From contig CAYYZY010000056.1 in NCBI GenBank assembly GCA_964475955.1, forward strand, positions 1 to 40,068: a DNA stretch of 40,068 nucleotides. The letters are read 5' to 3'. The notes below the pieces were generated by a model. It did no database searches. It was not told where the DNA came from and saw nothing but the letters and a program-made list of their open reading frames with translations. The first letter of the stretch is position 1; each line of letters begins with the position of its first letter. A program made the position numbers and the translations under genes. Of the stretch, positions 15,903 through 24,665 are shown in pieces. The stretch comes from DATKZH01 sp964475955. Lineage in GTDB: Bacteria; Planctomycetota; Planctomycetia; Pirellulales; Thermoguttaceae.

Positions 15903-16673
15903 TCAGCCCTGACTGCCCGACTCGCCGTCGCCGGTATCGTCGGGGTTCACGGCTCCCTCGAAGTCGACGATCTGCCAATACGCCTGGCCGAGGTCGGAGG
16001 CCGCGTAGCGTCGCAGCTTGAGTTCGAGGAAGTACGACGTCTTCCGGCCGGCTTCCTCGGCGGTCACCGCCCAAATCTGCTTGACGACGTCCCCCTCGCC
16101 GGTGTGCCGCTGCTCCACGCTGTCGTAGTAGCGCACCGTGGTCTTTTCGCCGAGCGCCAGCAGGCTCCGGATTTCGGCGCGGCGGGTGTACATGTCCAGA
16201 AAGCTTCGCTCCTCCTCGGCTGCGAGGAAGCGCTCTCGCAGGTTGTCGTCCAGCGGCAACCGTTCGCGAGGCGGCTCCTGGAGCTGGTAGCTCTTGAGCA
16301 TCTCCCCCCGGCGGAGGAACTCGAACCACTGGAGCGCGAACTGGCGAGCCTCCCGGTCGACCAGGTGCCGGTAGGTGAACCAGTTGGCCGGGGCGGCGCC
16401 CGCAAACAGCACCGAGAGCACCAGCCCCACGAGGGCGGCCTTGCGGCCGATCAGCGCGGGGGCGTCGCGGGCGATGCGTCTCAGGGCGATTGCCGAGCAG
16501 AAGATCCCGGCGCCGGGCACGATCCACAACAGCGGATGGATCAGGGCCAGCGGGGCCAGGATTCCCAGCAGCAGGCCGAACACGGCCGTGCCGCTGATCG
16601 CCTGGTATTCGGCGACGTCGGCCTCTTGCGCGTCGCTCAATCCGAACGGTTTGGGGTTCACCTCAGACATCAT
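15903..16673 (-). CDS. Hypothetical membrane protein (DUF4190-like N terminus)
   Basis: 256 residues. The N terminus is soluble (MMSEVNPKPFGLSDAQEA). Two or three hydrophobic segments follow: TAVFGLLLGILAPLALI, HPLLWIVPGAGIFCSAIAL and AALVGLVLSVLFAGAAP. They surround a conserved-looking ALRRIARDAPALIGRKAA loop like that of DUF4190 proteins. The C-terminal 140 residues are soluble and probably an NTF2-like or other alpha/beta domain (WFTYRHLVDREARQFALQW to YWQIVDFEG). I recognise no function. It is convergent with the isomerase-like gene 55 bp away. Confidence 0.7.
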   Translation of the reverse strand: MMSEVNPKPFGLSDAQEADVAEYQAISGTAVFGLLLGILAPLALIHPLLWIVPGAGIFCSAIALRRIARDAPALIGRKAALVGLVLSVLFAGAAPANWFTYRHLVDREARQFALQWFEFLRRGEMLKSYQLQEPPRERLPLDDNLRERFLAAEEERSFLDMYTRRAEIRSLLALGEKTTVRYYDSVEQRHTGEGDVVKQIWAVTAEEAGRKTSYFLELKLRRYAASDLGQAYWQIVDFEGAVNPDDTGDGESGSQG

Positions 16674-16775
16674 CCATCCGTACGCGCGTCGAGTGCCATT
16701 GGTTCGAAACGCCGCCCAAAAAGAGGGAACGGGGGCCGGGTCGCTGCCTCGGGCATGCGGCCCTTTCGGGAGCCG

Positions 16776-16800
16776 GCCGAGCCCGCCTGCCCGGCTCGGC
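16776..16800 (-). terminator. GC-rich hairpin downstream of the cvpA-like gene
   Basis: GCCGAGCC (16776-16783) pairs perfectly with GGCTCGGC (16793-16800) around a 9-nt loop, 26 bp past the stop of the cvpA-like gene on the minus strand. No U-run follows, so this is a weak terminator candidate or a 3'-end stabiliser. Confidence 0.35.
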
Positions 16801-16826
16801 AGTCAGGCCCGGCTCGCTCGGTCATT

Positions 16827-17528
16827 TCACGAAGACTCGCCGCCGCCTGAACCGCCGCCCGAACCGCCGCCGCCCGAACCGCCGCTCGAACCGCCCCCGC
16901 CCGAGCCGCCCATTCTCGCGGGGGGCGTCGACTCGGAGCCGCCGGAAAGGCTTTCGTCGAGCGCGGTCCGCCGCAGGGCGTACTTGGGGATGAACTTGTG
17001 ATCGGGGTCGAACACCTGCGGCGTGGAGCGGGCGAAGGGCCCCTTCGACATCCGTTCCATGAAGCCCAGCCAGAGCTGGTCGGGGGCCGTGCCCACGAAC
17101 ATGTTCTCCCCCGGCTTGAACCCGCCGAACAGGAAGTTCTTCTTCAGCGGGGCCGTGTGGAGAGTCATCGTCGTGAAGCAGACCATCACCCAACCGATCC
17201 ACGCGGCGAATACCCCGCTGCCGATTCGGTCGGCCAGCCCCAGGAACCTGACCTGGACTCCCGAGGCGTACTTCGTCGCCAGCCGGAAGACGAGCAGGAA
17301 GACGACGAACAGGACCCACAGGGAGGCGAAATCGTAATAGTAGGTCAGTCCGCTTCCCATGGTGTCTTCGAGGAACGCGGCCAGCGGCTCGAAGTAATTC
17401 GTCGCCAGAAGCGCCGCCGTGACCACGTTGATCAGGCGCAGGGCATTTCCCCACATCCCCTCCGTGTACGTGAAGGCCACGCAGGCGATGAAGACGAGGA
17501 AGAGGACCAGGGGCAACAAGAAGCTCAT
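16827..17528 (-). CDS. CvpA-like integral membrane protein with Gly/Ser-rich tail
   Basis: The ATG at 17526-17528 gives 233 residues, 14 bp after the stop of the GspE-like gene, so the two are probably co-transcribed. The same frame runs further upstream, antisense-free but inside the GspE-like gene, and that part is not used. Four hydrophobic helices can be drawn: LLPLVLFLVFIACVAFTYT, ALRLINVVTAALLATNYF, FASLWVLFVVFLLVFRLA and GVFAAWIGWVMVCFTTM. They have the look of the CvpA (colicin V production) family. The last 30 residues are Gly/Ser repeats encoded by imperfect 9-12 bp units. A role beside a GspE/PilT pair is not known for CvpA. Confidence 0.7.
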   Translation of the reverse strand: MSFLLPLVLFLVFIACVAFTYTEGMWGNALRLINVVTAALLATNYFEPLAAFLEDTMGSGLTYYYDFASLWVLFVVFLLVFRLATKYASGVQVRFLGLADRIGSGVFAAWIGWVMVCFTTMTLHTAPLKKNFLFGGFKPGENMFVGTAPDQLWLGFMERMSKGPFARSTPQVFDPDHKFIPKYALRRTALDESLSGGSESTPPARMGGSGGGGSSGGSGGGGSGGGSGGGESS

Positions 17529-17542
17529 GGCAGGCCCATTTC

Positions 17543-19912
17543 TTACTGTTTGAGTACTCGCATCAGTTCCGGCAGCGAGGTCACGCCCTTCGCCACCAGC
17601 ACGACCCCTTCTTCCTGCAACGTGCGCGTTCCCGCTTTTCGGGCGGCCTTGCGGATCAGGTCGAGTTTCGGCGACGAGGCGAGAACCTTGCGCACGCCGT
17701 CGTCGACGATCAACAGCTCGAAGATCGCGGTGCGGCCCACGTATCCGACGCCGCTGCACGCCTCGCACACTTCTTCGGGCTGCTGGGGCGGGCGGTAGAA
17801 GACGTCGACCCGGCCCGGGGGGATACCCAACTGTTGGAGCACCTGGGGCGGGGGCACGTAGGCCTCCTTGCAGTGCTCGCACAGCTTGCGAATCAACCGC
17901 TGATTGAGCACGGCGGTCACCTGCTCGGCGAACTGCGCCGGCGGCACCTTCAGCGCCAACACGCGCAAGAGCGCCTCGGCGCTGTCTTTCCCCCGCACCG
18001 TGCTGATCGCCAGCCGGCCGACGTTGCGCAACTCCTTGCAGATTGCGCTGACGGTCTCGGCGTTCACCAGGTCGCGCACGATGACCACTTCCGGCTCCTC
18101 GAGGAACACCTTCCTCAGGATGCTGTCGGGAGTCTGGCCCTCGGCGGCCTTGTACGTCATCACCTTGACGTTCTCCACCTCCTCGTACCGGTGCCTCTCC
18201 TCCTCGACCGACGTGAAATCGCGCACCAGCCGGTCCATCGAGCGCAGCACCACGTTGGTCATGCTTCGCAAGCCGGCCCCCGGCATGGCCGAGAGGATCA
18301 GGAATCCCTTCGGGGCCGACAGCACTTCTTGAAGCTGTTCCTGCATCTTGGGGCGCATGCCCAGTTCGTCGAGCGAGTTGAATTGCGTCTTCTTGCCCTC
18401 GAACTGCACCACCACGCGCTCGCCCGTCTTCGTACCCTGGCTGACGAACTGCGTCCCGTACTTGGCCGACTGGTACTCCACGTTGAAGGTGCCCTGCTGC
18501 CGGCTCTGGCGATCCTCCCATTTCAGACCGCAGAGGGTCTTGAAGGCCTCGAGCATCGGGTCGGCCGTCTCGCGTTCCAGGGGCTCGCCGTTGTGCCAGA
18601 CGCCGTCGATCATGTATCGGATGCCCACGCCCTGCTGCGTGTAGTCGAGCATCAAGGCGTCGCTGCGGCGGGCCAACGCGTCGGCGAGCACCGCCCGCGC
18701 CTCGTTGAAGCCGGGCGACTGGCGGGCGGCGAGCAGGTTGGCCCGGTCGTCGCGCTCGGTGGCGCCACCCCGGGCCGAGAGCGTGACGGGGGGGCCCGCG
18801 TCGCGCGGGTCCTTCTTCTCCGTGTCGACCTTCACGCTCGCCCCCGAGAGCCGCTGCGAAGTCCAGTGACGGATGTGGTCGCGCGTGAACACGCGCTCGT
18901 GCTTGGGCATCTGCTTGTTGCGTTGCACCACGTACGTGGTGAACGGCGCGAAAGCCGCAACGATCAAAATAAAGAAACTGACCCAAAACATGGGAATCAG
19001 CCAGAGCAGCACGAAAGCGCCCATGAACGTGCCGAAGACGATCGGGTTCCAGCGGAGGTAGTCCAGCTTGGTGGCGTGGAGGTCGCGGTTGATCCAGTCG
19101 GCGATCGCCACCCAGACGAGAAACACCAACCAGGAGAGGATCACCTTGAACGTGCTGAGGTAGAAGCCGGGCCCGCTCCAGCCGTTCTTGAGGGTCAATT
19201 CGCCACCTTCCTCCTCCGCTTCGCCCTCAGCGGGTTCTTCGGGGGCCTCCGCAGCGCCGGCGTCCTCGGGCGGCGCGCCTTCTTCGGAACTGCCGGGCTC
19301 CTCCGCCGGCTCGGTTTCGGCCGCACCGGGCGAGGGTGCCGCGGCGGGCGCGGCCGCCGCGGCACCGGGACCGGGTTGCGCGGCCCCGCCGGCCCCCTCC
19401 GGCTCGTCGAGCAGCTCGTACTCGCCGTCCGTTCCCAGAAGCTTGCGACGCGTCTTGATCGTCCCTCGTCCCTCTTCGAAGGTGAACGTGAGGTCCATGA
19501 TCTTGGTGTGCCGGTCGAAAGTGCCCGTGACCTCCCCCACGATGTACTTCCGGCCGTCCACCCAGATTTTGCGCTCGAACTCGTACACGTCGGGGACGCT
19601 CTTGAACACCGACGCGTTGGTGAAGCTCAAGTACGGGACCGGGTCCGGCGGATCGTCGTCGGCCATCGCGTTGAGGATGTCGGGCTCGAACTTGTTGATC
19701 CCCGCGACGAGCAGCTCCTCGTCGGCCGAGATGATCCGGTCGCGCTTGTAGATCGTGTAGCCGGCGAACCCCAGCAGGCCCAGCACCACGACGAGGGCGA
19801 TCAGTTTGACCACCCCGGGGTCCACGCCTCCCAACCGGCCGGCACTTCGCCGCTGACCACGACCCGGCGCACGGCGCGCGACTCGGACCCCTTTGGTTGT
19901 CCCCGACATCAC
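17543..19912 (-). CDS. Membrane-anchored GspE/PilB-like protein with degenerate ATPase motifs
   Basis: 789 residues. The N terminus has one helix (about residues 35-52), an exposed domain, an Ala/Pro/Glu-rich linker (172-236) and two or three more helices (about 255-327). The rest is colinear with secretion ATPases of the GspE/PilB/TadA family: SRQQGTFNVEY, ISTVRGKDSAEALLRVLAL, LNQRLIRKLCEHCKEAY and CEACSGVGYVGRTAIFELL. The four zinc-site cysteines (678, 681, 716, 719) are kept. The nucleotide site is not. The expected GPTGSGKTT reads AMPGAGLRS (542-550), with the lysine replaced by Leu548. The Walker B VGEIRD reads VRDLVN (612-617), and the His of the His box is Arg640. It probably does not hydrolyse ATP. 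It is downstream of pilT (52 bp), likely in one operon. Confidence 0.9.
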   Translation of the reverse strand: MMSGTTKGVRVARRAPGRGQRRSAGRLGGVDPGVVKLIALVVVLGLLGFAGYTIYKRDRIISADEELLVAGINKFEPDILNAMADDDPPDPVPYLSFTNASVFKSVPDVYEFERKIWVDGRKYIVGEVTGTFDRHTKIMDLTFTFEEGRGTIKTRRKLLGTDGEYELLDEPEGAGGAAQPGPGAAAAAPAAAPSPGAAETEPAEEPGSSEEGAPPEDAGAAEAPEEPAEGEAEEEGGELTLKNGWSGPGFYLSTFKVILSWLVFLVWVAIADWINRDLHATKLDYLRWNPIVFGTFMGAFVLLWLIPMFWVSFFILIVAAFAPFTTYVVQRNKQMPKHERVFTRDHIRHWTSQRLSGASVKVDTEKKDPRDAGPPVTLSARGGATERDDRANLLAARQSPGFNEARAVLADALARRSDALMLDYTQQGVGIRYMIDGVWHNGEPLERETADPMLEAFKTLCGLKWEDRQSRQQGTFNVEYQSAKYGTQFVSQGTKTGERVVVQFEGKKTQFNSLDELGMRPKMQEQLQEVLSAPKGFLILSAMPGAGLRSMTNVVLRSMDRLVRDFTSVEEERHRYEEVENVKVMTYKAAEGQTPDSILRKVFLEEPEVVIVRDLVNAETVSAICKELRNVGRLAISTVRGKDSAEALLRVLALKVPPAQFAEQVTAVLNQRLIRKLCEHCKEAYVPPPQVLQQLGIPPGRVDVFYRPPQQPEEVCEACSGVGYVGRTAIFELLIVDDGVRKVLASSPKLDLIRKAARKAGTRTLQEEGVVLVAKGVTSLPELMRVLKQ

Positions 19913-19964
19913 GTTCTCCCGGCAAGAATCGAAGTCGACGCCCCGGCAAGCAACTTGCAGTACG

Positions 19965-21113
19965 TTACACCATCCCGGAATCTTTCACCTGGATGCCCTT
20001 CAAAGCCATCTTCAGCGCTTCGGCGTTGGGCGCGACCTCGAACGCCGTGGCCCGGTCGATCAGCTCGCGCTCGACGAGGTCCTTCAAACTCATGGTGAAG
20101 TCCTGCATCCCCTCCTGGGCCCCGAGGCGGATGGCGTCGGGCAGCCGGTGATCCTCGCCCTCCATGAGGAGCTTGCGGACCATCGCCGTGAAGATCATGA
20201 TCTCGACCGTCGGAACCCGGGGCACGCCCTCGACGATCGAGGGCAGCAGCTTCTGGGAGATGATGGCCTTCATGTTGAACGCCAGGGCGCTGCGGATCGC
20301 CCCGTGCATCTCTTCCGGGAAGAGGTCGAGGATACGGCCGACGGTGCTCGGGGCCGTATTCGCGTGGATGGTGCCGAACACGAGGTGCCCCGTCTCGGCG
20401 GCCTGGATGGCCGTCTCGAACGTCTCCCGGTCGCGCAGCTCGCCGACCAGGATGATGTCCGGGTCTTCCCGCACCGCGTGCTTCATGCCGATCATGAAGT
20501 CCTTCACGTCGAGCCCGATCTCGCGCTGGTTGATCAGGCACTTGTCTTCGGTGAACGTGAACTCGATCGGGTCTTCCAGGGTGAGGATGTGTTTCCGGTA
20601 GCGGTGGTTGATCCAATCGAGCATCGACGCGATCGTCGTCGACTTTCCCGACCCGGTAATCCCGGCCAAAAGGATCATGCCTTGCGAATACGTGCAGAGC
20701 TTCTCCAGCACCGACGGCAGGTTGAGCTGCTCGAAGTTGGGGATCCAGTTGTTCACGCGTCGGGCGACCAGACCGACGTGCGCCATCTGCTGGAGCACGT
20801 TGACGCGAAAACGCCAGGTCTTGTCTTCGATGTCCAGCGAATAGGCAAAATCGGTCCCTCCGTTCTCGTCGAAGATCCGCCGGTTCCGCTCGTCCATCAT
20901 GGGAAAGATGAGCCGGACCATTTCGTCGTCGTCGATCGGCTCGCGGTTCAGCGGCCGCAGGCTGCCGGACACGCGCACGTAAGGCGGCAGACCAACCTTC
21001 AAATGGACATCGCTCCCTTCGAGCTTCACCAAGGCCCGAAACAGCTTGTCGATTTCCAGCTCCTTGGGTTTGCTGCGGAACCGTGCCTGGTCGGCGTCCA
21101 TCGAGATTGCCAT
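19965..21113 (-). CDS. pilT: PilT-type twitching/retraction ATPase
   Basis: The ATG at 21111-21113 gives 382 residues; the frame stays open upstream through hisF, but homology starts here. All motifs are intact: GITGSGKST (Walker A, Lys157), TLEDPIEF (Asp box), DPDIILVGELRDRET (Walker B) and TGHLVFGTIHAN (His box). The N-terminal part (SDVHLKVGLPPYVRVSG) is the PAS-like domain of PilT. A hexameric cytoplasmic motor that retracts pili or pseudopili is the family role. It is followed by the motif-less GspE-like gene and a CvpA-like gene. An 89-bp spacer after hisF holds a 6-bp GC hairpin (21158-21163/21173-21178). Confidence 0.95.
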   Translation of the reverse strand: MAISMDADQARFRSKPKELEIDKLFRALVKLEGSDVHLKVGLPPYVRVSGSLRPLNREPIDDDEMVRLIFPMMDERNRRIFDENGGTDFAYSLDIEDKTWRFRVNVLQQMAHVGLVARRVNNWIPNFEQLNLPSVLEKLCTYSQGMILLAGITGSGKSTTIASMLDWINHRYRKHILTLEDPIEFTFTEDKCLINQREIGLDVKDFMIGMKHAVREDPDIILVGELRDRETFETAIQAAETGHLVFGTIHANTAPSTVGRILDLFPEEMHGAIRSALAFNMKAIISQKLLPSIVEGVPRVPTVEIMIFTAMVRKLLMEGEDHRLPDAIRLGAQEGMQDFTMSLKDLVERELIDRATAFEVAPNAEALKMALKGIQVKDSGMV

Positions 21114-21202
21114 GTCTCGTTCGTCCCTCGTAAGAAGGTTTCGATTCGTCCGTATGCCGGGCGCCGGAAAGACGCCCGAATCGCCGCCTCCGGATGTTTT
21201 AC

Positions 21203-21970
21203 CTACAACCGGACCGGAATTCCACGGTCTTGCATCAGCGTTTTCGTTTCGCGGATCGTGTACTCGCCGTAATGGAAGATGCTGGCGGCCAGCGCGGCGT
21301 CGGCCCCGCCCGCCAGAATCGCGTCGGCCAGGTGCTCCGGACACCCGGCCCCGCCGCTGGCGACCACCGGGACGGAGACCGCCCGGCTCACCGCCGCGGT
21401 GATCTCCAGGTCGTAGCCGTCCTTGGTGCCGTCGGCGTCCATCGAGGTGAGCACGATCTCGCCGGCCCCCAGGCGCTCGACCTCCCTCGCCCACGGGGTG
21501 GCCTCCAGGCCAGTGCCCACCCTCCCCCCATGGATGTGGACTTCCCACACCTCGCGCCCGTTGTGGCGCACGCGCTTGGGATCGATGTTTACGACGATGC
21601 ACTGGCTGCCGAACCGCCGCGCGGCCTGGCGCACGAACTCCCGGTCGCGACAGGCGGCCGAGTTGATCGAGACCTTGTCGCTGCCGGCGTTGAGCAGGGC
21701 CCGGATGTCGTCCAAATTGCGTATTCCGCCCCCCACCGTCAGGGGCATGAAGACCACGTCGGCGGTGCGTCGGACCACGTCGAGGATGATGTCGCGGCCT
21801 TCGTGGCTGGCGGTGATGTCGAGGAAGACCAGCTCGTCGGCGCCCTCCCTCTCGTAGCGCGCAGCCACTTCCACCGGGTCCCCGGCGTCGCGGAGATTGA
21901 CAAAATTCGTGCCCTTGACCACCCGGCCCCGATTTACGTCGAGGCAGGGGATAATCCGTTTGGCAAGCAT
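21203..21970 (-). CDS. hisF: Imidazole glycerol phosphate synthase, cyclase subunit HisF
   Basis: 255 residues, the full usual length, starting at the ATG 21968-21970. This (beta/alpha)8 barrel closes the imidazole ring in histidine synthesis with ammonia from HisH. The catalytic Asp11 is in IIPCLDVNRGRVVKG and the second Asp is in VVNIDPKR. Phosphate-binding motifs LTVGGGIRNLDD and VVASGGAG are present, as is the LTSMDADGTKDGYDL strand. No other his gene is adjacent. A good promoter lies 83 bp upstream, and pilT follows in the same direction, so read-through into the pilT group is possible. Confidence 0.97.
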   Translation of the reverse strand: MLAKRIIPCLDVNRGRVVKGTNFVNLRDAGDPVEVAARYEREGADELVFLDITASHEGRDIILDVVRRTADVVFMPLTVGGGIRNLDDIRALLNAGSDKVSINSAACRDREFVRQAARRFGSQCIVVNIDPKRVRHNGREVWEVHIHGGRVGTGLEATPWAREVERLGAGEIVLTSMDADGTKDGYDLEITAAVSRAVSVPVVASGGAGCPEHLADAILAGGADAALAASIFHYGEYTIRETKTLMQDRGIPVRL

Positions 21971-22052
21971 CGGCGTTCCGGCGAAAAGGCCGCCTCCCGA
22001 GCGCCCGCGAGCGGGCCACCCACCCCACACTCGAACGGGGCCGCAAACCTCT

Positions 22053-22081
22053 ACTCTAAGCCTCCGCCCTCCCCGGGTCAA
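22053..22081 (-). promoter_or_regulatory. Sigma70-type promoter of hisF
   Basis: On the minus strand, TTGACC (22076-22081) and TAGAGT (22053-22058) are 17 bp apart. The start would be near 22047, about 77 nt before the hisF ATG. The remainder of the 408-bp spacer to the dinG-like gene (22082-22378) holds no gene I can support. Confidence 0.6.
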
Positions 22082-22378
22082 CGGGCTGGACGGGGTACGG
22101 GCTGGGCAAGAGGGGGCCGGACTACCGATCGGAGTGGGGTCCGACGGGGCACCCGCTTGGGCCGCAAGTCGCTCGGCCAGGCAACCACAACTCCATCGGG
22201 CCGGCGCTTCGCCAAGCTGGACCGTAGCCGGAACCGTCCACCGAATTTCCACCCAGCCGCGCCGACCGAGAGATTGACGGCCGCGGCACGAGCCCGACGC
22301 GGCGGACCGTCGAAGTGCCCGTCGATCGATGCGCGCCGGCATAAGATGATCGCGGTGTCCGGCGCAGCAGCCGTGCCG

Positions 22379-24361
22379 TCACTCCGGCCCGACCCGCTCC
22401 ACCTCCAGGCGGCAGGTGGGGAGTGAGGTGAGGAACATCCGGCCGTAGGGCTTGGTGCGAACGCGGGGGTCGAGGATGACGACCAGGCCCCGGTCGTCCT
22501 GGCTGCGGATCAGGCGGCCGAAGCCCTGCTTCAGCTTGAGGATCGCTTCCGGGAGCTGATACTCGGCGAAGGGGTTTCCGCCCCGAGCGCGGATCGCTTC
22601 GAGCCGGGCTTCGACGAGGGGGCGGTCGGGCACGCTGAATGGGAGCCGCGTGATAATGACGTTCTGAAGTGCACTGCCCGGTACGTCGACCCCCTGCCAG
22701 AAGCTGTCGGTGCCGAACAGGACGGCCCGCGGGTTGGCCTTGAAGCGTTCGAGCATGCGGCCCCGGGGCAGCCCGTCGGCCTGGCTGTAGAGCGCGAGAT
22801 TGCGCTCGGCGAGCCAGCCGGCCAGCGCGTCGGCCACGCGGCGCATCATCTGGTAGCTGGTGAACAGGACGAAGGCCCGGCCGTCGGTGCGCGCCACGTA
22901 GCGGCGCACCATTTCGGCGACGCGCCGCTCGTACGCGGTGGCGTCGGCGCCGGGGTCGGGCATGCCTTCGAGCACGACGAGCCGGGCCTGGCTCTCGTAG
23001 TCGAAGGGGCTTCCCACGGAGAGTGTTTCGGCCTGGGTGAGGCCGACGCGCGACTTGAAAAACTCGAACGAGCCGCCGGCCGTGGCCAGCGTGGCGCTGG
23101 TGAGGACGACGGAGGCCGCCTTGTCGAACAAGTGCTCGCGGAGCAGCGGGCCGACGTCGATCGGCGCCGCGGCCAGCTTCACGCGCCGCCGGTTCCGCCG
23201 CCTGGCCGCCTCGATCCAGTAGACCGACTCGGTCGCCTCTTGCGTGCGCCAGGCTTCGACCGCCTGGGCCAAGGCGCGGAGCCGGTCCCGGGCGGCGACG
23301 AAGTCCTGGCGATCCTCCGGCTTGTCGATCTTCTCGGCGTGCCGGCCGAGCGTGCCGGCAAGCTTTGCGAGCCCTTCGCTGAGCGAGTTGGGCACGATCT
23401 CCGGCTCGGGCACCCGCCCGTTGCCGCCGCGACGCGCCGCCAGCCAGCCGTCGACCGCGCCGAAGAAGTCGTCCGCCCGAAAGCGGCAGTCCATCACCTC
23501 TTCCTGCGCCTTCCTGAGCCGGAGATGGACGAGGAGGCCGCGGTTGGTCCGCTCGTTGAACAGCCGGTTCAGCGCGTACTCCACCTGGCCGCTGGTGACG
23601 CTCAGCCCCAGGTGGTCACCGGCCACGGCCTCGACGTTGTGGGCTTCGTCGAGCACGAGGACCTTGTACTCGGGCAGGATTCCCCAACCCTGGCGGCGCA
23701 GCGCCAGATCGGTGAACAGCAGTGCGTGGTTCACGACGAGCACCTGCGCGCGGCCGACGCGGCGCCGGGCCTGGTAGTAGAAGCAGTCCTTGTAGCGTGG
23801 GCACTTTCGCCCCATGCAGTTGCCGTGGTCGCTGGCCACTTCGTCCCAGACCTGCGGCAGGGGGCGGAAGTCGAGGTCGGAACGCGAGCCGTCGGTCGTC
23901 TTCTGCGCCCAGGCGTGGATTCGGCGGAGCTGGTCGTGCTCTTCGTCCTGGAAGAAAAGGCTTGCCGCGCGCTTCCGAGCGTTCGCCAGCCGCCGCAGGC
24001 TGATGTAATTGCCCCTTCCTTTAACCAGCACGGCGGTGAACTCGGTGGGCATCACGGCGGCCAGGAACGGGAGGTCTTTCTCGATCAACTGCTCCTGGAG
24101 GCTGATCGTGTGCGTGGAGATCACCACCCGGTCGATCGCCTTCTCGTCCTCGTTCGCCTCGGCCGCGGCCAGGATTGAGGGGACGAGGTAGGCGAAGCTC
24201 TTGCCCACGCCGGTCCCCGCCTCGGCCACGAGGTGATGCCCCTCGCGGATCGCCCGCTCGACCGCCTCGGCCATGGCCAACTGCTGCGGCCGATGCTCGT
24301 AGTTGGGCATTCGGGCGGCGATTCGGCCGTGCGGCCCCAGGATTTCGGCGGGCGAGGGCAT
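22379..24361 (-). CDS. dinG: DinG/XPD-type ATP-dependent DNA helicase, lacking one Fe-S cysteine
   Basis: 660 residues from the ATG ending at 24361. Superfamily 2 motifs are clear: HRPQQLAMAEAV (Q-like), EAGTGVGKS (Walker A, Lys54), VISTHTISLQEQL (Ia), DEAH at 238-241, VVLTSATL (III), FVLFTSYQMM (IV) and QGFGRLIRSQDDRG (VI). These helicases unwind 5'-3' DNA and DNA-RNA hybrids, and DinG uses a 4Fe-4S cluster held by four cysteines. Here Cys182, Cys187 and Cys193 keep the C-x4-C-x5-C spacing. The first ligand, the Cys of the GRGRYVC-type motif, is Ser121 (GRGNYIS, codon 23999-24001), and no other Cys precedes 182. It is divergent from the giant gene. Confidence 0.92.
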   Translation of the reverse strand: MPSPAEILGPHGRIAARMPNYEHRPQQLAMAEAVERAIREGHHLVAEAGTGVGKSFAYLVPSILAAAEANEDEKAIDRVVISTHTISLQEQLIEKDLPFLAAVMPTEFTAVLVKGRGNYISLRRLANARKRAASLFFQDEEHDQLRRIHAWAQKTTDGSRSDLDFRPLPQVWDEVASDHGNCMGRKCPRYKDCFYYQARRRVGRAQVLVVNHALLFTDLALRRQGWGILPEYKVLVLDEAHNVEAVAGDHLGLSVTSGQVEYALNRLFNERTNRGLLVHLRLRKAQEEVMDCRFRADDFFGAVDGWLAARRGGNGRVPEPEIVPNSLSEGLAKLAGTLGRHAEKIDKPEDRQDFVAARDRLRALAQAVEAWRTQEATESVYWIEAARRRNRRRVKLAAAPIDVGPLLREHLFDKAASVVLTSATLATAGGSFEFFKSRVGLTQAETLSVGSPFDYESQARLVVLEGMPDPGADATAYERRVAEMVRRYVARTDGRAFVLFTSYQMMRRVADALAGWLAERNLALYSQADGLPRGRMLERFKANPRAVLFGTDSFWQGVDVPGSALQNVIITRLPFSVPDRPLVEARLEAIRARGGNPFAEYQLPEAILKLKQGFGRLIRSQDDRGLVVILDPRVRTKPYGRMFLTSLPTCRLEVERVGPE

Positions 24362-24585
24362 CGAGGGCCTGCTTCGGGGGGAGCGTCGGGATTGCGGAAG
24401 GACGATGTCGTTTCGGCGACCGCACTTCAGCCTACCAGTTGCTGCCTCGTGCAGGTAGCCGAAGTGCGGAGAACCGGTCCCGGAGTCGAGTCCCGAGGGT
24501 TCCCTGCGTGTCGTTGGCTTGTGCTTGCCGCCCTGCCGCTCCAGCCGTGAAAGGTACCTCGAACCCCCCGACCGGCAGAATTTGC

Positions 24586-24619
24586 TTTACCTTCCCCAAC
24601 CCGTTCGGTAGGCTATAAG
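24586..24619 (+). promoter_or_regulatory. Weak promoter candidate of the giant secretin-domain gene
   Basis: In the 304-bp divergent spacer, TTTACC (24586-24591) and TAGGCT (24609-24614) are 17 bp apart, and TATAAG (24614-24619) overlaps as an alternative -10. None is a strong match. The rest of 24362-24665 shows no gene. Confidence 0.3.
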
Positions 24620-24665
24620 TAAGGTCCCGCCTGTACTCCTGCCCTCCTCCGAGATAGGTACTGTG

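Noticed and set aside
17834..20098. 754-codon plus-strand frame over the GspE-like gene
   Set aside because: The minus strand carries the recognisable secretion-ATPase fold; the plus frame is His/Arg/Leu-rich with no motif.
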